Of a DNA stretch of 64,000 nucleotides, positions 51,798-59,896 are shown piece after piece; the first letter of the stretch is position 1; each line of letters begins with the position of its first letter. The notes beneath the pieces were generated by a model. That model made no database searches. It was not told where the DNA came from and saw only the letters and a program-made list of their open reading frames with translations. Source of the stretch: Fibrobacter sp. UWB13 (GTDB lineage: Bacteria > Fibrobacterota > Fibrobacteria > Fibrobacterales > Fibrobacteraceae). Location: NCBI RefSeq assembly GCF_900177805.1, contig NZ_FXAX01000003.1:62001-126000 (forward strand). Reading direction: 5' to 3'. The translations under genes were made by a program, and so were the position numbers.

Positions 51798-52814
51798 TTA
51801 GCTCTCTAGAAAAATCTTTTGAATGGCCGCAGGGTCATTCGTGACGGTTAATGCAAGGCGCAAGAGAACGGCGGCTTTAGCAGGGGGCAAATCGTAAGCG
51901 GCAATCGTTCCTGGCACAAGGAGCTGTTCTGGGACAATGCGACCGCGATTGATTCGCGTAGAAATCACGACGGGGATATTCTTTTCTGCGACAGCATCTG
52001 CAATCGCACTAGCCCATGCACGAGAAAATTCGCCAGCGCCAGCGCCAGCAATGATAAGCCCTGCCGAACGTTCCGCCGCAAAGCGCACGAGTTCTGCATC
52101 AGCATCAGCGTTAAAGTAAAGGACGGTAACGCGCGGCAATTCGCGCAAGTTCGAGATGTCGAACGATTTTACGAAAGGGAGATGTCCGCTTCCTTCGACT
52201 TCGCTCAGGGCAGGCTCTGGCAGGCAAGACAGTTCATGAGGCGGGCATGACAATTCAGCAAATGCATCCAAATCATTCGCGTGAATCTTTTGCACCGAGC
52301 GAGCGTTCATTAATTTGCCTGCAAAGGCGATGTAAACAGCACAGGATCCTATCGCCTTCGGCTCCAGGATGACATTCGGGCATGACACTGCGTTTTTCAC
52401 GGCAAAGAGGAGGTTTGCGGGACCGTCCGGTTCTGCAGCGGTAGCGGGTCGCATCGAACCAGTCAAAATCACAGGCTTCGCGGCAGTCTCAGCAGCATTT
52501 AAAACTAAGCTCAAAAATAAAGCTGTTTCTTCCATCGTATCGGTCCCGTGCATAACCACGATACCGTCGACATCTTCGCGCTGCAAATGCTCTCGAATCC
52601 GGCGAGCCAAAGCAATCCAAAGTTCAGAAGTGATATCGTCCGAATTGATATTGCAAAATTGCTCCACACAAATGTTTGCCACATTCTTCAATTCCGGAAT
52701 CGCATCAATCAGCGTTTGCGCCTTGATTGAGCCCGACTTGTACCCAATATTTTTACCTAGCTCGCCCGCGCCAGCAATTGTACCGCCCGTCGCGAGAATC
52801 ACAATATTTTTCAT
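51798..52814 (-). CDS. L-asparaginase (type II-like), with two repeat-derived inserts
   Basis: 338 residues. Catalytic motifs: LATGGTIAGAG (first Thr), NIGYKSG (Tyr), INSDDIT, and VVMHGTDTMEETA (second Thr-Asp). No signal peptide, so a cytoplasmic enzyme although the sequence resembles type II. Two segments do not fit the family: about SCPNVILEPKAIGS and about ELSCPPHELSCLPEPALS-EVEGSG. The DNA of both matches intergenic repeats found elsewhere in the window. They lie in the region before and after an intact KLMNARSVQKIHANDLDAF stretch, so they are probably loop insertions that keep the frame. It overlaps the upstream TPR gene by four bases. Confidence 0.9.
   Translation of the reverse strand: MKNIVILATGGTIAGAGELGKNIGYKSGSIKAQTLIDAIPELKNVANICVEQFCNINSDDITSELWIALARRIREHLQREDVDGIVVMHGTDTMEETALFLSLVLNAAETAAKPVILTGSMRPATAAEPDGPANLLFAVKNAVSCPNVILEPKAIGSCAVYIAFAGKLMNARSVQKIHANDLDAFAELSCPPHELSCLPEPALSEVEGSGHLPFVKSFDISNLRELPRVTVLYFNADADAELVRFAAERSAGLIIAGAGAGEFSRAWASAIADAVAEKNIPVVISTRINRGRIVPEQLLVPGTIAAYDLPPAKAAVLLRLALTVTNDPAAIQKIFLES
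52170..52262. repeat. Repeat unit inside the asparaginase gene (first)
   Basis: GGGAGATGTCC at one end and GGCGGGCATGACAATT at the other match the ends of the intergenic repeat at 13905-13960. Between them is TTCGACTTCGCTCAGG, a short sequence known as a dispersed repeat in many unrelated genomes (it gives the peptide ALSEVEG). Confidence 0.65.
52336..52392. repeat. Repeat unit inside the asparaginase gene (second)
   Basis: GGATCCTATCGCCTTCGGCTCCAGGATGAC followed by GGGCATGACA parallels the intergenic unit at 46868-46908. Confidence 0.55.
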
Positions 52815-53830
52815 TTTACAGACTCCAACAAATCACGGGCGGTCATTCCATAATGCTTTTTCAATGCACCATCGGTACCGAGCTCTTGCAAATCCTGCAA
52901 GCATTTTGCAAAATTGCGAAACGCATCCGCACCGCCGCCATCACGCCATAAAAGTTCTTGGACCATTCTCTTCGAGAACCAGTAAAGTTTCTTTGCCTTT
53001 TCCGTATTCGATTCATTCACAAAAGGGTCCGTAAGCGATTTGAGATTCGGGTACGACCCAATCGGGCGAGGCTCATCGTTATGCGAGCCGTCAACCACCA
53101 TCGCAATGCCCTCGTTCATCCACAGCGGCACCTGCGCACGCGTCATAGAACGAACAAATGAATGCGTCAGTTCATGGAACAACACCGGGCGATAAACTTC
53201 ACGGTAAGCCATCAAGTTCACAGGCACACGCAACTTGCCATCAAAAACAGCAGCCACCCAGTCCGGGCGCGGTCCCACACCTTGATATTCCTTCTCCTGG
53301 TACAGTACCAAACTCATCTTGTTTTCGGGCAAGAAATCGAACAAATTACTAATCGAATCGTACGCTACTTCCAAAACGGCAAGAGCTTCCATCACATCTT
53401 TTTTAGAGGGACTACCATCAAATTCCAAACGAAAATGCATCGACTTTTCGACGCCAAGATTTTCCATTTCCTGTTCTAGGCGCTTCGCTTTTACGATAAA
53501 ATAATCCAGCTTTTCGCTCATAAAATCCAAAGATTCAATGTAACTTACACATTCCTTATAGCGTTCCTGCTCAAGCAGGAGCCCCGCCAAATGCATTCGC
53601 AAGTTCGTATCGTTCGGTTCTGCCTTTAAAAGCTCACGGACATTGCGTTCGGCACATTTCCAGTCACCCGCCGCAAGGCAATCGTTCGTCTCCTTAACCA
53701 TCGCTTCACGCTCTTCAAATTCGGCATTTTTCTTGCTATAGGTGATAAAAACGAACGCAACAAAGATAAAGAGTACCAAAAGTACCACAAATAACGATCC
53801 CTTTGGGGATTGACTTCTGTTTTTTCGCAT
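52811..53830 (-). CDS. Membrane-anchored TPR and gluzincin (peptidase MA-like) protein
   Basis: 339 residues. A basic N terminus and one membrane span (about 13-32) are followed by TPR-like helices (CLAAGDWKCAERNVRELLKAEPNDTNLRMHLAGLLLEQERYKECV). The C-terminal half has LFHELTHSFV, an HExxH zinc-protease motif, and WMNEGIAMVVDG with the third-ligand Glu, as in the peptidase MA family. It is likely a periplasmic metalloprotease; the substrate is unknown. Divergent from the regulator gene at 53.9 kb. Confidence 0.8.
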   Translation of the reverse strand: MRKNRSQSPKGSLFVVLLVLFIFVAFVFITYSKKNAEFEEREAMVKETNDCLAAGDWKCAERNVRELLKAEPNDTNLRMHLAGLLLEQERYKECVSYIESLDFMSEKLDYFIVKAKRLEQEMENLGVEKSMHFRLEFDGSPSKKDVMEALAVLEVAYDSISNLFDFLPENKMSLVLYQEKEYQGVGPRPDWVAAVFDGKLRVPVNLMAYREVYRPVLFHELTHSFVRSMTRAQVPLWMNEGIAMVVDGSHNDEPRPIGSYPNLKSLTDPFVNESNTEKAKKLYWFSKRMVQELLWRDGGGADAFRNFAKCLQDLQELGTDGALKKHYGMTARDLLESVK

Positions 53831-53892
53831 GGTAAGATTAATCTAATAATTTTCCGAAAAGAATTTAAAGTATATTTAGCATAGGTTTGGTT

Positions 53893-54723
53893 ATGGCAGA
53901 AATCTTTGATTACGATGACTACCGGGATATGATCAAGGATTATTACTTGGAGCATAAGAAACACAACTCCTTGTATTCCTTCAGCACTCTCGGCAAGACG
54001 CTTGGCTTGGATTCAAGTCACGCTTACTACATTGTTCAGAAAAAGCGCAATCTCCCCGTCCACGCAGTCCCCGCCGCAAAAAAAATGCTCGGGCTCGACG
54101 GTCGCGGAGCCGCATACTTCGACTTATTGATTGTCGCATCGCGCACGAAATCCGAAAAGACAAAGGCTGAAATCCTGCAAAAGGCGTTCCAGCTGCGCGA
54201 CGTGAAGCGCCATTTGCTCAAGGACAACGAGCTCAAGTATTTAAGCGCCTGGTGGACAATCGTCGTAAGAGCGCTTATCGAAGTGAAACACGGCAACGTG
54301 GACATCCCGGAAATCGCAAACAGCGTGATTCCGCCTATTACCGAAGAACAGGCGCAAGAAAGCATCGAGATTTTAAAGTCGCTCGGCTTTATCCAGCCGA
54401 TCAACAACAACAGCAAAGTCCGCCTCGCCGACCCGCACATCACGGTCCAAGGTGCCGAAAAGGCCGAAGCCATCCGCAGTTTCCATTCGAAGGTTATGCA
54501 GTTTGGCATCCGCTCGCTCAATGAAATTCCGCCAGAGAACCGCGACATTTCGACCATCACCATGGCGGTCGATTCCAAGGGATTCGAAGACCTGAAAAAG
54601 ATGCTCAAGGAATTCCGCAAAGAAATCCAGATTCGCGTTGACAAGTGCATTGTCCCTGATCGCGTTATGCAGTTGAACCTCGCTTTATTCCCCGTCGCAC
54701 TCAATAAGAAGAAGGAAAAATAA
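53893..54723 (+). CDS. TIGR02147-family protein (Fibrobacter-type regulator)
   Basis: 276 residues. The N terminus IFDYDDYRDMIKDYYLEHKK... SLYSFSTLGKTLGLDSSHAYYIVQKKRNLP is the hallmark of TIGR02147, a family described mainly in Fibrobacter and Bdellovibrio-like bacteria, with an HTH-like N-terminal part. A winged-helix-like segment (ITEEQAQESIEILKSLGFI) lies in the middle. It is very probably a DNA-binding regulator. It is followed after one base by a lipoprotein gene, the arrangement often seen for this family. ATG 53893 is preferred over a TTG six bases upstream. Confidence 0.88.
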   Translation: MAEIFDYDDYRDMIKDYYLEHKKHNSLYSFSTLGKTLGLDSSHAYYIVQKKRNLPVHAVPAAKKMLGLDGRGAAYFDLLIVASRTKSEKTKAEILQKAFQLRDVKRHLLKDNELKYLSAWWTIVVRALIEVKHGNVDIPEIANSVIPPITEEQAQESIEILKSLGFIQPINNNSKVRLADPHITVQGAEKAEAIRSFHSKVMQFGIRSLNEIPPENRDISTITMAVDSKGFEDLKKMLKEFRKEIQIRVDKCIVPDRVMQLNLALFPVALNKKKEK

Positions 54724-54724
54724 A

Positions 54725-56260
54725 ATGAAAAATTTTAACAAGCTTCTTTATTTGGTACCCTTTGGTCTCCTCGCTGCCTGCACAGCAAGCAACGACACGG
54801 CAGGGAATACGACGGAAATTGAAAACGCCATCGCCATCCGTGTTTTTGACGACGGTGCACCGGCTGCCAAAGTACGCTACCAGGTGCTCCCCTCTTGGTA
54901 CGTAGCCGACACCGCCGAAACAAGCACCGTAAAGTACACCTACGAAGGCGAAACCGATACAAACGGTTGGGTGCATATCGACGGCCACCAGAACGGATCT
55001 TACACCATCAATTTCACTAAGGGCGATTCTTCTATCGTCTTGCAGTACACGCTCAACAACCTGAACCACGAATACACGCTCGACAGCGCATCGCTCGAAG
55101 CGGTCGGCACGGTCAAGGGTCTTGTGGACTTGCCGGACTCCGCCAACTACGCCTGGGTTGCCGTCCAGGGCGTGAACACCATTGTCAAGACCGATACGCT
55201 CGGACAGTTCGTCATCCAGAAGGCTCCATGCGGGAACCTCACCGTGAGCGCCTGGGATTCCGAAGACCTCAGCTCCATTGGCGGAACCTCCGCAGTTGTG
55301 ACCTCGAACGACACGACGGATCTCGGCCTCATCGAGAACCCGAACAAGGTCGTCCCCGAGAACGCCATCCGCTTTATGCCTTCCGACTTGATTTCGGACT
55401 GGATGCGCCCGCTCAGCTTCCCGACCGTACTCGTCCTGCGCCTGACTGAAGAGAACTTCGACTTCTCGAAGGCCGAAAAGGACGGAAGTGACATTCGCCT
55501 CTACGACGGAAGCAACAACCTCATTCCGTTTGAAATCGACGGCTGGGATACGAGCATCAATAGCGCCACGCTCAACATCCGCGTCGAAAGCGCAGCTGAT
55601 ACCGTCAGACCGTGGATGCTCATGTGGGGCGACAAGAAGGCAAAGAAGATTGAAGACGTCGATGTTTGGGAAGGGCTCAGCGATTCGCTCGTCAGCGCCC
55701 TCAACAGCGTCGAGGTTTTGAATTTCGAAGCAGGCACCGACTTAAACGCACTGCCCGCGCCACTTAACTACAACTGGTACGTACAACCGCACGATAGTGC
55801 AACGGTCAAGAACAACCTTGACCAGAAGCCGACCAACGGCATCGAAAAGGCTGACAGCACCATCTTCGGCAAGAACATGCTGCATGTGCAGTACCAGGCG
55901 AACAAGCTCGGACGCTACGTTGTCATCGGAACGCGCATAGCCGCGCACCAGCACGACTTGAGCAGACTCGACTCCGTGGAAGTTTGGCTCAAGGGCAGCG
56001 GGGATTTCGAAGTATTCCTCGAGACGATTGTAGAATCCGATACAAACTACAAGACCTCGTATAAAGGAAGTGTCAACGAAGAATGGACTCGTGTCGCCAT
56101 CAAGCCATCCGATTTCACAAATCCGGACAAAAAAAGCTACCACGGCTGGGACGTGACACGCAACAAGATTACGCGCTTTACCATCTTTGTGTACAACGGC
56201 ACGGATATCTGGATTGATAACGTCAGAATGTACGGGATCAATTTAGACGACTTGCTGTAA
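54725..56260 (+). CDS. Lipoprotein with carbohydrate-binding-like C-terminal domain
   Basis: 511 residues. Lipobox LLAAC at the end of the signal peptide. Domains: a carboxypeptidase-regulatory-like beta domain (about 25-200, with a second repeat around GTVKGLVDLPDSANYAWV), a DUF2341-like segment (NAIRFMPSDLISDWMRPLSFPTVLVLRLTEENFDFSKAEKDGSDIRLYD), and a C-terminal jelly-roll (about 335-505; VLNFEAGTDLNAL... DSVEVWLKGSGDFEVFLET... IDNVRMYG) that resembles CBM11/CIA30-like modules. It probably binds polysaccharide at the cell surface. It is co-transcribed with the TIGR02147 gene. Confidence 0.75.
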   Translation: MKNFNKLLYLVPFGLLAACTASNDTAGNTTEIENAIAIRVFDDGAPAAKVRYQVLPSWYVADTAETSTVKYTYEGETDTNGWVHIDGHQNGSYTINFTKGDSSIVLQYTLNNLNHEYTLDSASLEAVGTVKGLVDLPDSANYAWVAVQGVNTIVKTDTLGQFVIQKAPCGNLTVSAWDSEDLSSIGGTSAVVTSNDTTDLGLIENPNKVVPENAIRFMPSDLISDWMRPLSFPTVLVLRLTEENFDFSKAEKDGSDIRLYDGSNNLIPFEIDGWDTSINSATLNIRVESAADTVRPWMLMWGDKKAKKIEDVDVWEGLSDSLVSALNSVEVLNFEAGTDLNALPAPLNYNWYVQPHDSATVKNNLDQKPTNGIEKADSTIFGKNMLHVQYQANKLGRYVVIGTRIAAHQHDLSRLDSVEVWLKGSGDFEVFLETIVESDTNYKTSYKGSVNEEWTRVAIKPSDFTNPDKKSYHGWDVTRNKITRFTIFVYNGTDIWIDNVRMYGINLDDLL

Positions 56261-56281
56261 TAACCCACTCTAAGGCAATTA

Positions 56282-56302
56282 AAAAGCCCCCTGTAAGGGG
56301 GC
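56282..56302 (-). terminator. Hairpin acting as minus-strand terminator
   Basis: GCCCCC-tgtaa-GGGGGC; on the minus strand it is followed by TTTTTAATT, on the plus strand by A8. It therefore ends transcripts coming from the MATE side. Confidence 0.65.
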
Positions 56303-56312
56303 AAAAAAAAAT

Positions 56313-56455
56313 GCCGGTTGGGATTAGAAGCTCTGTTCGGCAACTATCGAATCACGTCATTTTCGGTGAAAATCGATCAGAAGTCTCCATCCGATTACAG
56401 AAGCATCAGTTCTCCAACACTAACTGACGCTTTTTGCATCTAATCCCAAATCGGC
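56313..56455. ncRNA. Candidate structured RNA with a three-way junction
   Basis: The ends pair over about 16 bp (56313-56328 with 56439-56455: TTGGGATTAGA / TCTAATCCCAA plus GCCG / CGGC). Inside are an arm TCTGT-TCGG / CCGA-tt-ACAGA (56332-56340 with 56391-56401) carrying a further hairpin TTTTC-ggt-GAAAA with ATCGA/TCGAT, and a second arm GCATCAGTT / AACTGACGC (56403-56430). That last stem is perfect only on the minus strand (G-U), while the outer stem is slightly better on the plus strand. Each strand has a terminator on its far side. Confidence 0.5.
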
Positions 56456-56487
56456 TATTTGAACACTCGTAAATTACGTTTATTTAA

Positions 56488-56515
56488 GCCCCTTATCTCA
56501 AGAGGGCTTTTTTCG
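56488..56515 (+). terminator. Plus-strand terminator after the structured region
   Basis: AAGCCCC-ttatctcaag-AGGGCTTTTTTCG. It would end transcripts from the lipoprotein gene after they cross the structured element. The rest of the gap (56516-56584) holds a perfect inverted repeat TTGACA-aaa-TGTCAA (56520-56534) of unknown role. Confidence 0.7.
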
Positions 56516-56584
56516 TCCGTTGACAAAATGTCAAATTTTTGGCAATAGCGCCCGTATGGGCTAATCAGAAAACAAACATTTACA

Positions 56585-57934
56585 TTAAAAACGGGTATGT
56601 TTTACCCGATAAATGTATATCCCCGCCAAGACCATAATGGTCGTAATCCAGCTCACCGGATAAACCACCATCAGCGAAGCGAAGGAACGATACTGCGGGA
56701 ATACAAAAATAACCCAGAGGATTCGTATACCACAAACGCCAACCACGCAAGTCAGCGCCGGAGCCAAAGACTGCCCCATGCCTCGTAACGCGCCTGAGAA
56801 AACGTCCAAAAAGACATTGATAAACAGCACGCCAACCACGACGTACATGCGGATAGAACCCGTTGCAATAATTTCGGGATCGGACGTATACAACGAAAGC
56901 AAAGGCTTTGCAAAGTAGCAGCAAAGCATGCTCAACGCAAACGTAGAAGTCGTCGCAAGCAAAATGGTCCACCGGACTGCACTACGGCAGCGCTCCAGAT
57001 TTTTCGCCCCGTAATTTTGCCCCACGAATGTCACGCACGCATGCGAGAATGAATTGAGCCAGTAATAGACAATGAACTCGTAAGTGAGCGCCGCCGCAGA
57101 AGCCGCCACAGTTGCAGAACCAAGGCTGTTGATGGCCGACTGGAGGCAGACATTGCTAAACGAGAACACAACGCCCTGAAGCCCCGCCGGGAGCCCCACG
57201 CGCATAATGCGCCCGAGAAACACAGGCGTAATTCTCAACTTCCAGAATTCGAGCTTGAACGGTCCGACTTCGTGAAGCAAGAAGTAGAACAATGTCCCCG
57301 CACTCAGCGCATTTGCAATCACGGTCGCAAGCGCAACCCCCGTAACGCTCATGCCAAAACCTGCGACAAAGAGGACGTTCAGCAACACGTTGATAGCGCC
57401 CGTCGCAAGGAGCACGTAAAGCGGGCGTTTTGTATCGCCTTTGCCACGCAGGATTGCCGCCACAAAGTTATAAAGCATAACGAACGGAATCCCCGCAAAA
57501 TAGACTTGCAGATAGCGCACCGCCAAATCCAAGACATCCGCAGGTGTCGAAATTGCCGAAAGGATCGGCCGCGCAAAAAAGACTCCGATAAACGAGAGCA
57601 AAATTCCGCTTATGAACGAGACAATCACGGACGTGTGGACACTGCGGGTAATGGCACGATAGCTCTGCGCACCGATGGAATTCGCGACAACAACATTTAC
57701 GCCAACAGAGATGCCTACGAACAAGTTTATCAGCATGTTGATGACGAACGTATTCGCACCGACCGCCGCAAGTGCCTTGTCGCCAGCGAACTGTCCGACC
57801 ACGGCAATATCTGCCGCATTGAACAACTGTTGCAAAATGCTTGTCGCCGCAAGCGGAACGGCAAACCTCAGAATCTTACGACCGAGAGGTCCGTTCAACA
57901 TATCCATATTCGTCTTTAACGCATCCGTTGCCAT
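56585..57934 (-). CDS. MATE-family multidrug/organic cation exporter
   Basis: 449 residues with twelve predicted membrane spans in two similar halves. The N-terminal LNGPLGRKILRFAVPLAATSILQQLFNAADIAVVGQFAGDKALAAVGAN is the classic NorM/DinF-type signature; the second half starts near ITPVFLGRIMRVGLPAGLQGVVFSFSNVCLQSAINSLG. It exports drugs or metabolites in exchange for Na+ or H+. It is monocistronic and convergent with the lipoprotein gene. Confidence 0.92.
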   Translation of the reverse strand: MATDALKTNMDMLNGPLGRKILRFAVPLAATSILQQLFNAADIAVVGQFAGDKALAAVGANTFVINMLINLFVGISVGVNVVVANSIGAQSYRAITRSVHTSVIVSFISGILLSFIGVFFARPILSAISTPADVLDLAVRYLQVYFAGIPFVMLYNFVAAILRGKGDTKRPLYVLLATGAINVLLNVLFVAGFGMSVTGVALATVIANALSAGTLFYFLLHEVGPFKLEFWKLRITPVFLGRIMRVGLPAGLQGVVFSFSNVCLQSAINSLGSATVAASAAALTYEFIVYYWLNSFSHACVTFVGQNYGAKNLERCRSAVRWTILLATTSTFALSMLCCYFAKPLLSLYTSDPEIIATGSIRMYVVVGVLFINVFLDVFSGALRGMGQSLAPALTCVVGVCGIRILWVIFVFPQYRSFASLMVVYPVSWITTIMVLAGIYIYRVKHTRF

Positions 57935-58075
57935 ACAGCACCTTAAAACCGCGGCAAATTTAGATTTTTACGCTTTAAGCTTAAAGGGCAATTTTCTACC
58001 TTTACATCGCAAAAACAGGTGACTAGAATCGCTATAGGATAAAGCGATTACAAGCGCCACAAATCGGAGATTATC

Positions 58076-59173
58076 ATGGGTTTTAAATGCGGCATCGTAG
58101 GCCTCCCGAACGTAGGCAAGAGCACAATCTTCAACGCAATCACTAACGCAGGCGCAGAATCCGCCAACTATCCGTTCTGCACCATCGACCCGAACGTCGG
58201 CATGGTCAGCGTCCCGGATGCCCGCCTCGATGAACTTGTGAAGGTCTACAACCCGAAATCCATCGTCCCGGCTGTTACAGAATTCGTGGACATCGCAGGT
58301 CTTGTAAAAGGAGCTTCCAAGGGCGAAGGTCTCGGCAACCAGTTCCTCACCCACATCCGTGAATGCGAAGCCATCATGGAAGTGGTGCGCTGCTTTGATG
58401 ACGAAAACATCATCCACGTGAATGGTTCCGTGGACCCGATCCGCGACGTTGAAGTGATTGAAACGGAACTTATCCTCAAGGACTTGGACACTGTCGAAAA
58501 GCGCCTCGCTACCGAAGCAAAGTCTGCACGTACCGGTAACGCCGAAGCCAAGGCTCGCCTCGCCGCTTGCGAACTTTTGAAGACTACTATGGAAGAAGGC
58601 CGCGCCGCCCGCACCGTGATGCACGACAGCGAAGAGATGGAAGGCATCGTCAAGGACCTCGGACTCCTTACCGCAAAGCCGCTCTTCTACTGCGCGAACG
58701 TCAAGGAAGACGACATCCTCACCGGTAACGCTTACGTGGACCAGCTCAAGGAATACGCTTCCAAGCACGGTCACGACGTCATCGTCATCAGCGGCAAGAT
58801 CGAAGAAGAACTTTCCGCCATGGAACCGGCTGACAAGATTGAATTCCTCAAGGAACTCGGCATGAAGGAATCCGGACTCGATTCCGTTGTCCGCAAGGGT
58901 TACGAAATCCTCGGCCTCCGCACGTTCTTCACCGCAGGCGAAAAGGAATGCCGCGCATGGACGTTCCACGCAGGCTTCAAGGCACCGCAGTGCGCAGGTG
59001 TCATCCACACGGACTTCGAACGTGGCTTTATCCGCGCCGAAACTTTGAGCTACGCCGACTTCCTCAAGCACGGCAGCTGGAACGCCGCCAAGGAAGCTGG
59101 TCTCGTCCGTACGGAAGGTAAGGAATACCTCGTACAGGATGGCGACATCATGTACTTCCTGTTCAACGTGTAA
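58076..59173 (+). CDS. ychF: Ribosome-associated ATPase YchF
   Basis: 365 residues, the standard length. P-loop GLPNVGKST (9-17), switch region [22 protein letters not shown], nucleotide motif YCANVKEDD (NxxE type, giving ATP rather than GTP preference), and a C-terminal TGS domain ([18 protein letters not shown]... [10 protein letters not shown]). It is a translation-linked, redox-sensitive ATPase. GGAGA precedes the start. Monocistronic. Confidence 0.97.
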   Translation: MGFKCGIVGLPNVGKSTIFNAITNAGAESANYPFCTIDPNVGMVSVPDARLDELVKVYNPKSIVPAVTEFVDIAGLVKGASKGEGLGNQFLTHIRECEAIMEVVRCFDDENIIHVNGSVDPIRDVEVIETELILKDLDTVEKRLATEAKSARTGNAEAKARLAACELLKTTMEEGRAARTVMHDSEEMEGIVKDLGLLTAKPLFYCANVKEDDILTGNAYVDQLKEYASKHGHDVIVISGKIEEELSAMEPADKIEFLKELGMKESGLDSVVRKGYEILGLRTFFTAGEKECRAWTFHAGFKAPQCAGVIHTDFERGFIRAETLSYADFLKHGSWNAAKEAGLVRTEGKEYLVQDGDIMYFLFNV

Positions 59174-59227
59174 TGGCGCCGGTGGCGCAGTAGGAAGTAG
59201 ACAGTAGGCAGTAGACAGTAGGCAGGA
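59174..59227. repeat. Heptad-repeat tract with hairpin directly after ychF
   Basis: GCGCC-ggt-GGCGC (59176-59188) begins three bases after the ychF stop and is followed by CAGTAGG/AAGTAGA/CAGTAGG/CAGTAGA 7-bp units. Only one arm is present. Confidence 0.65.
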
Positions 59228-59264
59228 CTGCTATAGGAAAGTCTTACTGCTTAATGTTATAGAA

Positions 59265-59302
59265 AAGGTCGCGAGTGCTGAACTCGCGACCTTCTTTATT
59301 AT
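59265..59302. terminator. Bidirectional terminator between ychF and the membrane protein gene
   Basis: AAGGTCGCGAG / CTCGCGACCTT with a seven-base loop, T-rich on both sides. Confidence 0.8.
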
Positions 59303-59308
59303 CAAGAC

Positions 59309-59896
59309 CTAACCTTTTTTCGCTTTCTTCCGTTCGCGGCGAGCAATCACCATCGGGCGAACAAGCGTTGCGATGTTCATCGCCGTTCCGATTAAAATCA
59401 GGAAGCTTGCGCAGTATAACCCAACGCCACCCTCAACTTTTAATAGCGGAATTCCAAGAGTAGCCCCGATTTGCGAAAGCTTCATCAGCAGCGACCACAA
59501 CGAAATCATGGACAAAAGTCCCATCACGATTGACGCTAGCGGAACAATCCAAGCAAACACAGCCGCCAAAACGATAGCCGCCACAATACCGTACAAATGA
59601 TGGACAGGCTCCATCTTCGGGTAATTCGGCATTTGCGTCTTGAAATGATCCAAGATCTTCGGATTTTCCTTGACCATGCGGTTCATCTGGTTCAAAGCCG
59701 AGGATTTAACAGTTTCATCCAAATTAACGCCCGATGCAATCTGGTAAAACGTCATCTGAGCAATCGGCTTGCTATCGTCTTTTGCCGAGCAAGAAACATT
59801 TGCCAAAGGCATCAACAAAGCAAGCAACACGAGCAAATACGGGAATGCCGTCAGTTTCTTGAAAATGCTTTTTTCCTTATTAGAATTATCACTCAT
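59309..59896 (-). CDS. Hypothetical inner-membrane protein
   Basis: 195 residues. One hydrophobic segment near 17-35, a polar stretch of about 65 residues (METVHHL region at its end), then three spans (about 100-120, 122-142 and 160-182) and a basic Arg/Lys tail. I do not recognise the family. Its start codon overlaps the stop of the preceding FGE-like gene as TAATG, so the two are made together. It resembles T9SS partner GldL only in being small and membrane-bound next to an FGE-domain gene, which is too little to assign it. Confidence 0.65.
   Translation of the reverse strand: MSDNSNKEKSIFKKLTAFPYLLVLLALLMPLANVSCSAKDDSKPIAQMTFYQIASGVNLDETVKSSALNQMNRMVKENPKILDHFKTQMPNYPKMEPVHHLYGIVAAIVLAAVFAWIVPLASIVMGLLSMISLWSLLMKLSQIGATLGIPLLKVEGGVGLYCASFLILIGTAMNIATLVRPMVIARRERKKAKKG

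Noticed and set aside
56313-56455. Structured region considered as 6S, 5S, SRP or tmRNA
   Set aside because: None of their conserved core sequences is present, and the three-way junction does not fit 6S or SRP RNA.
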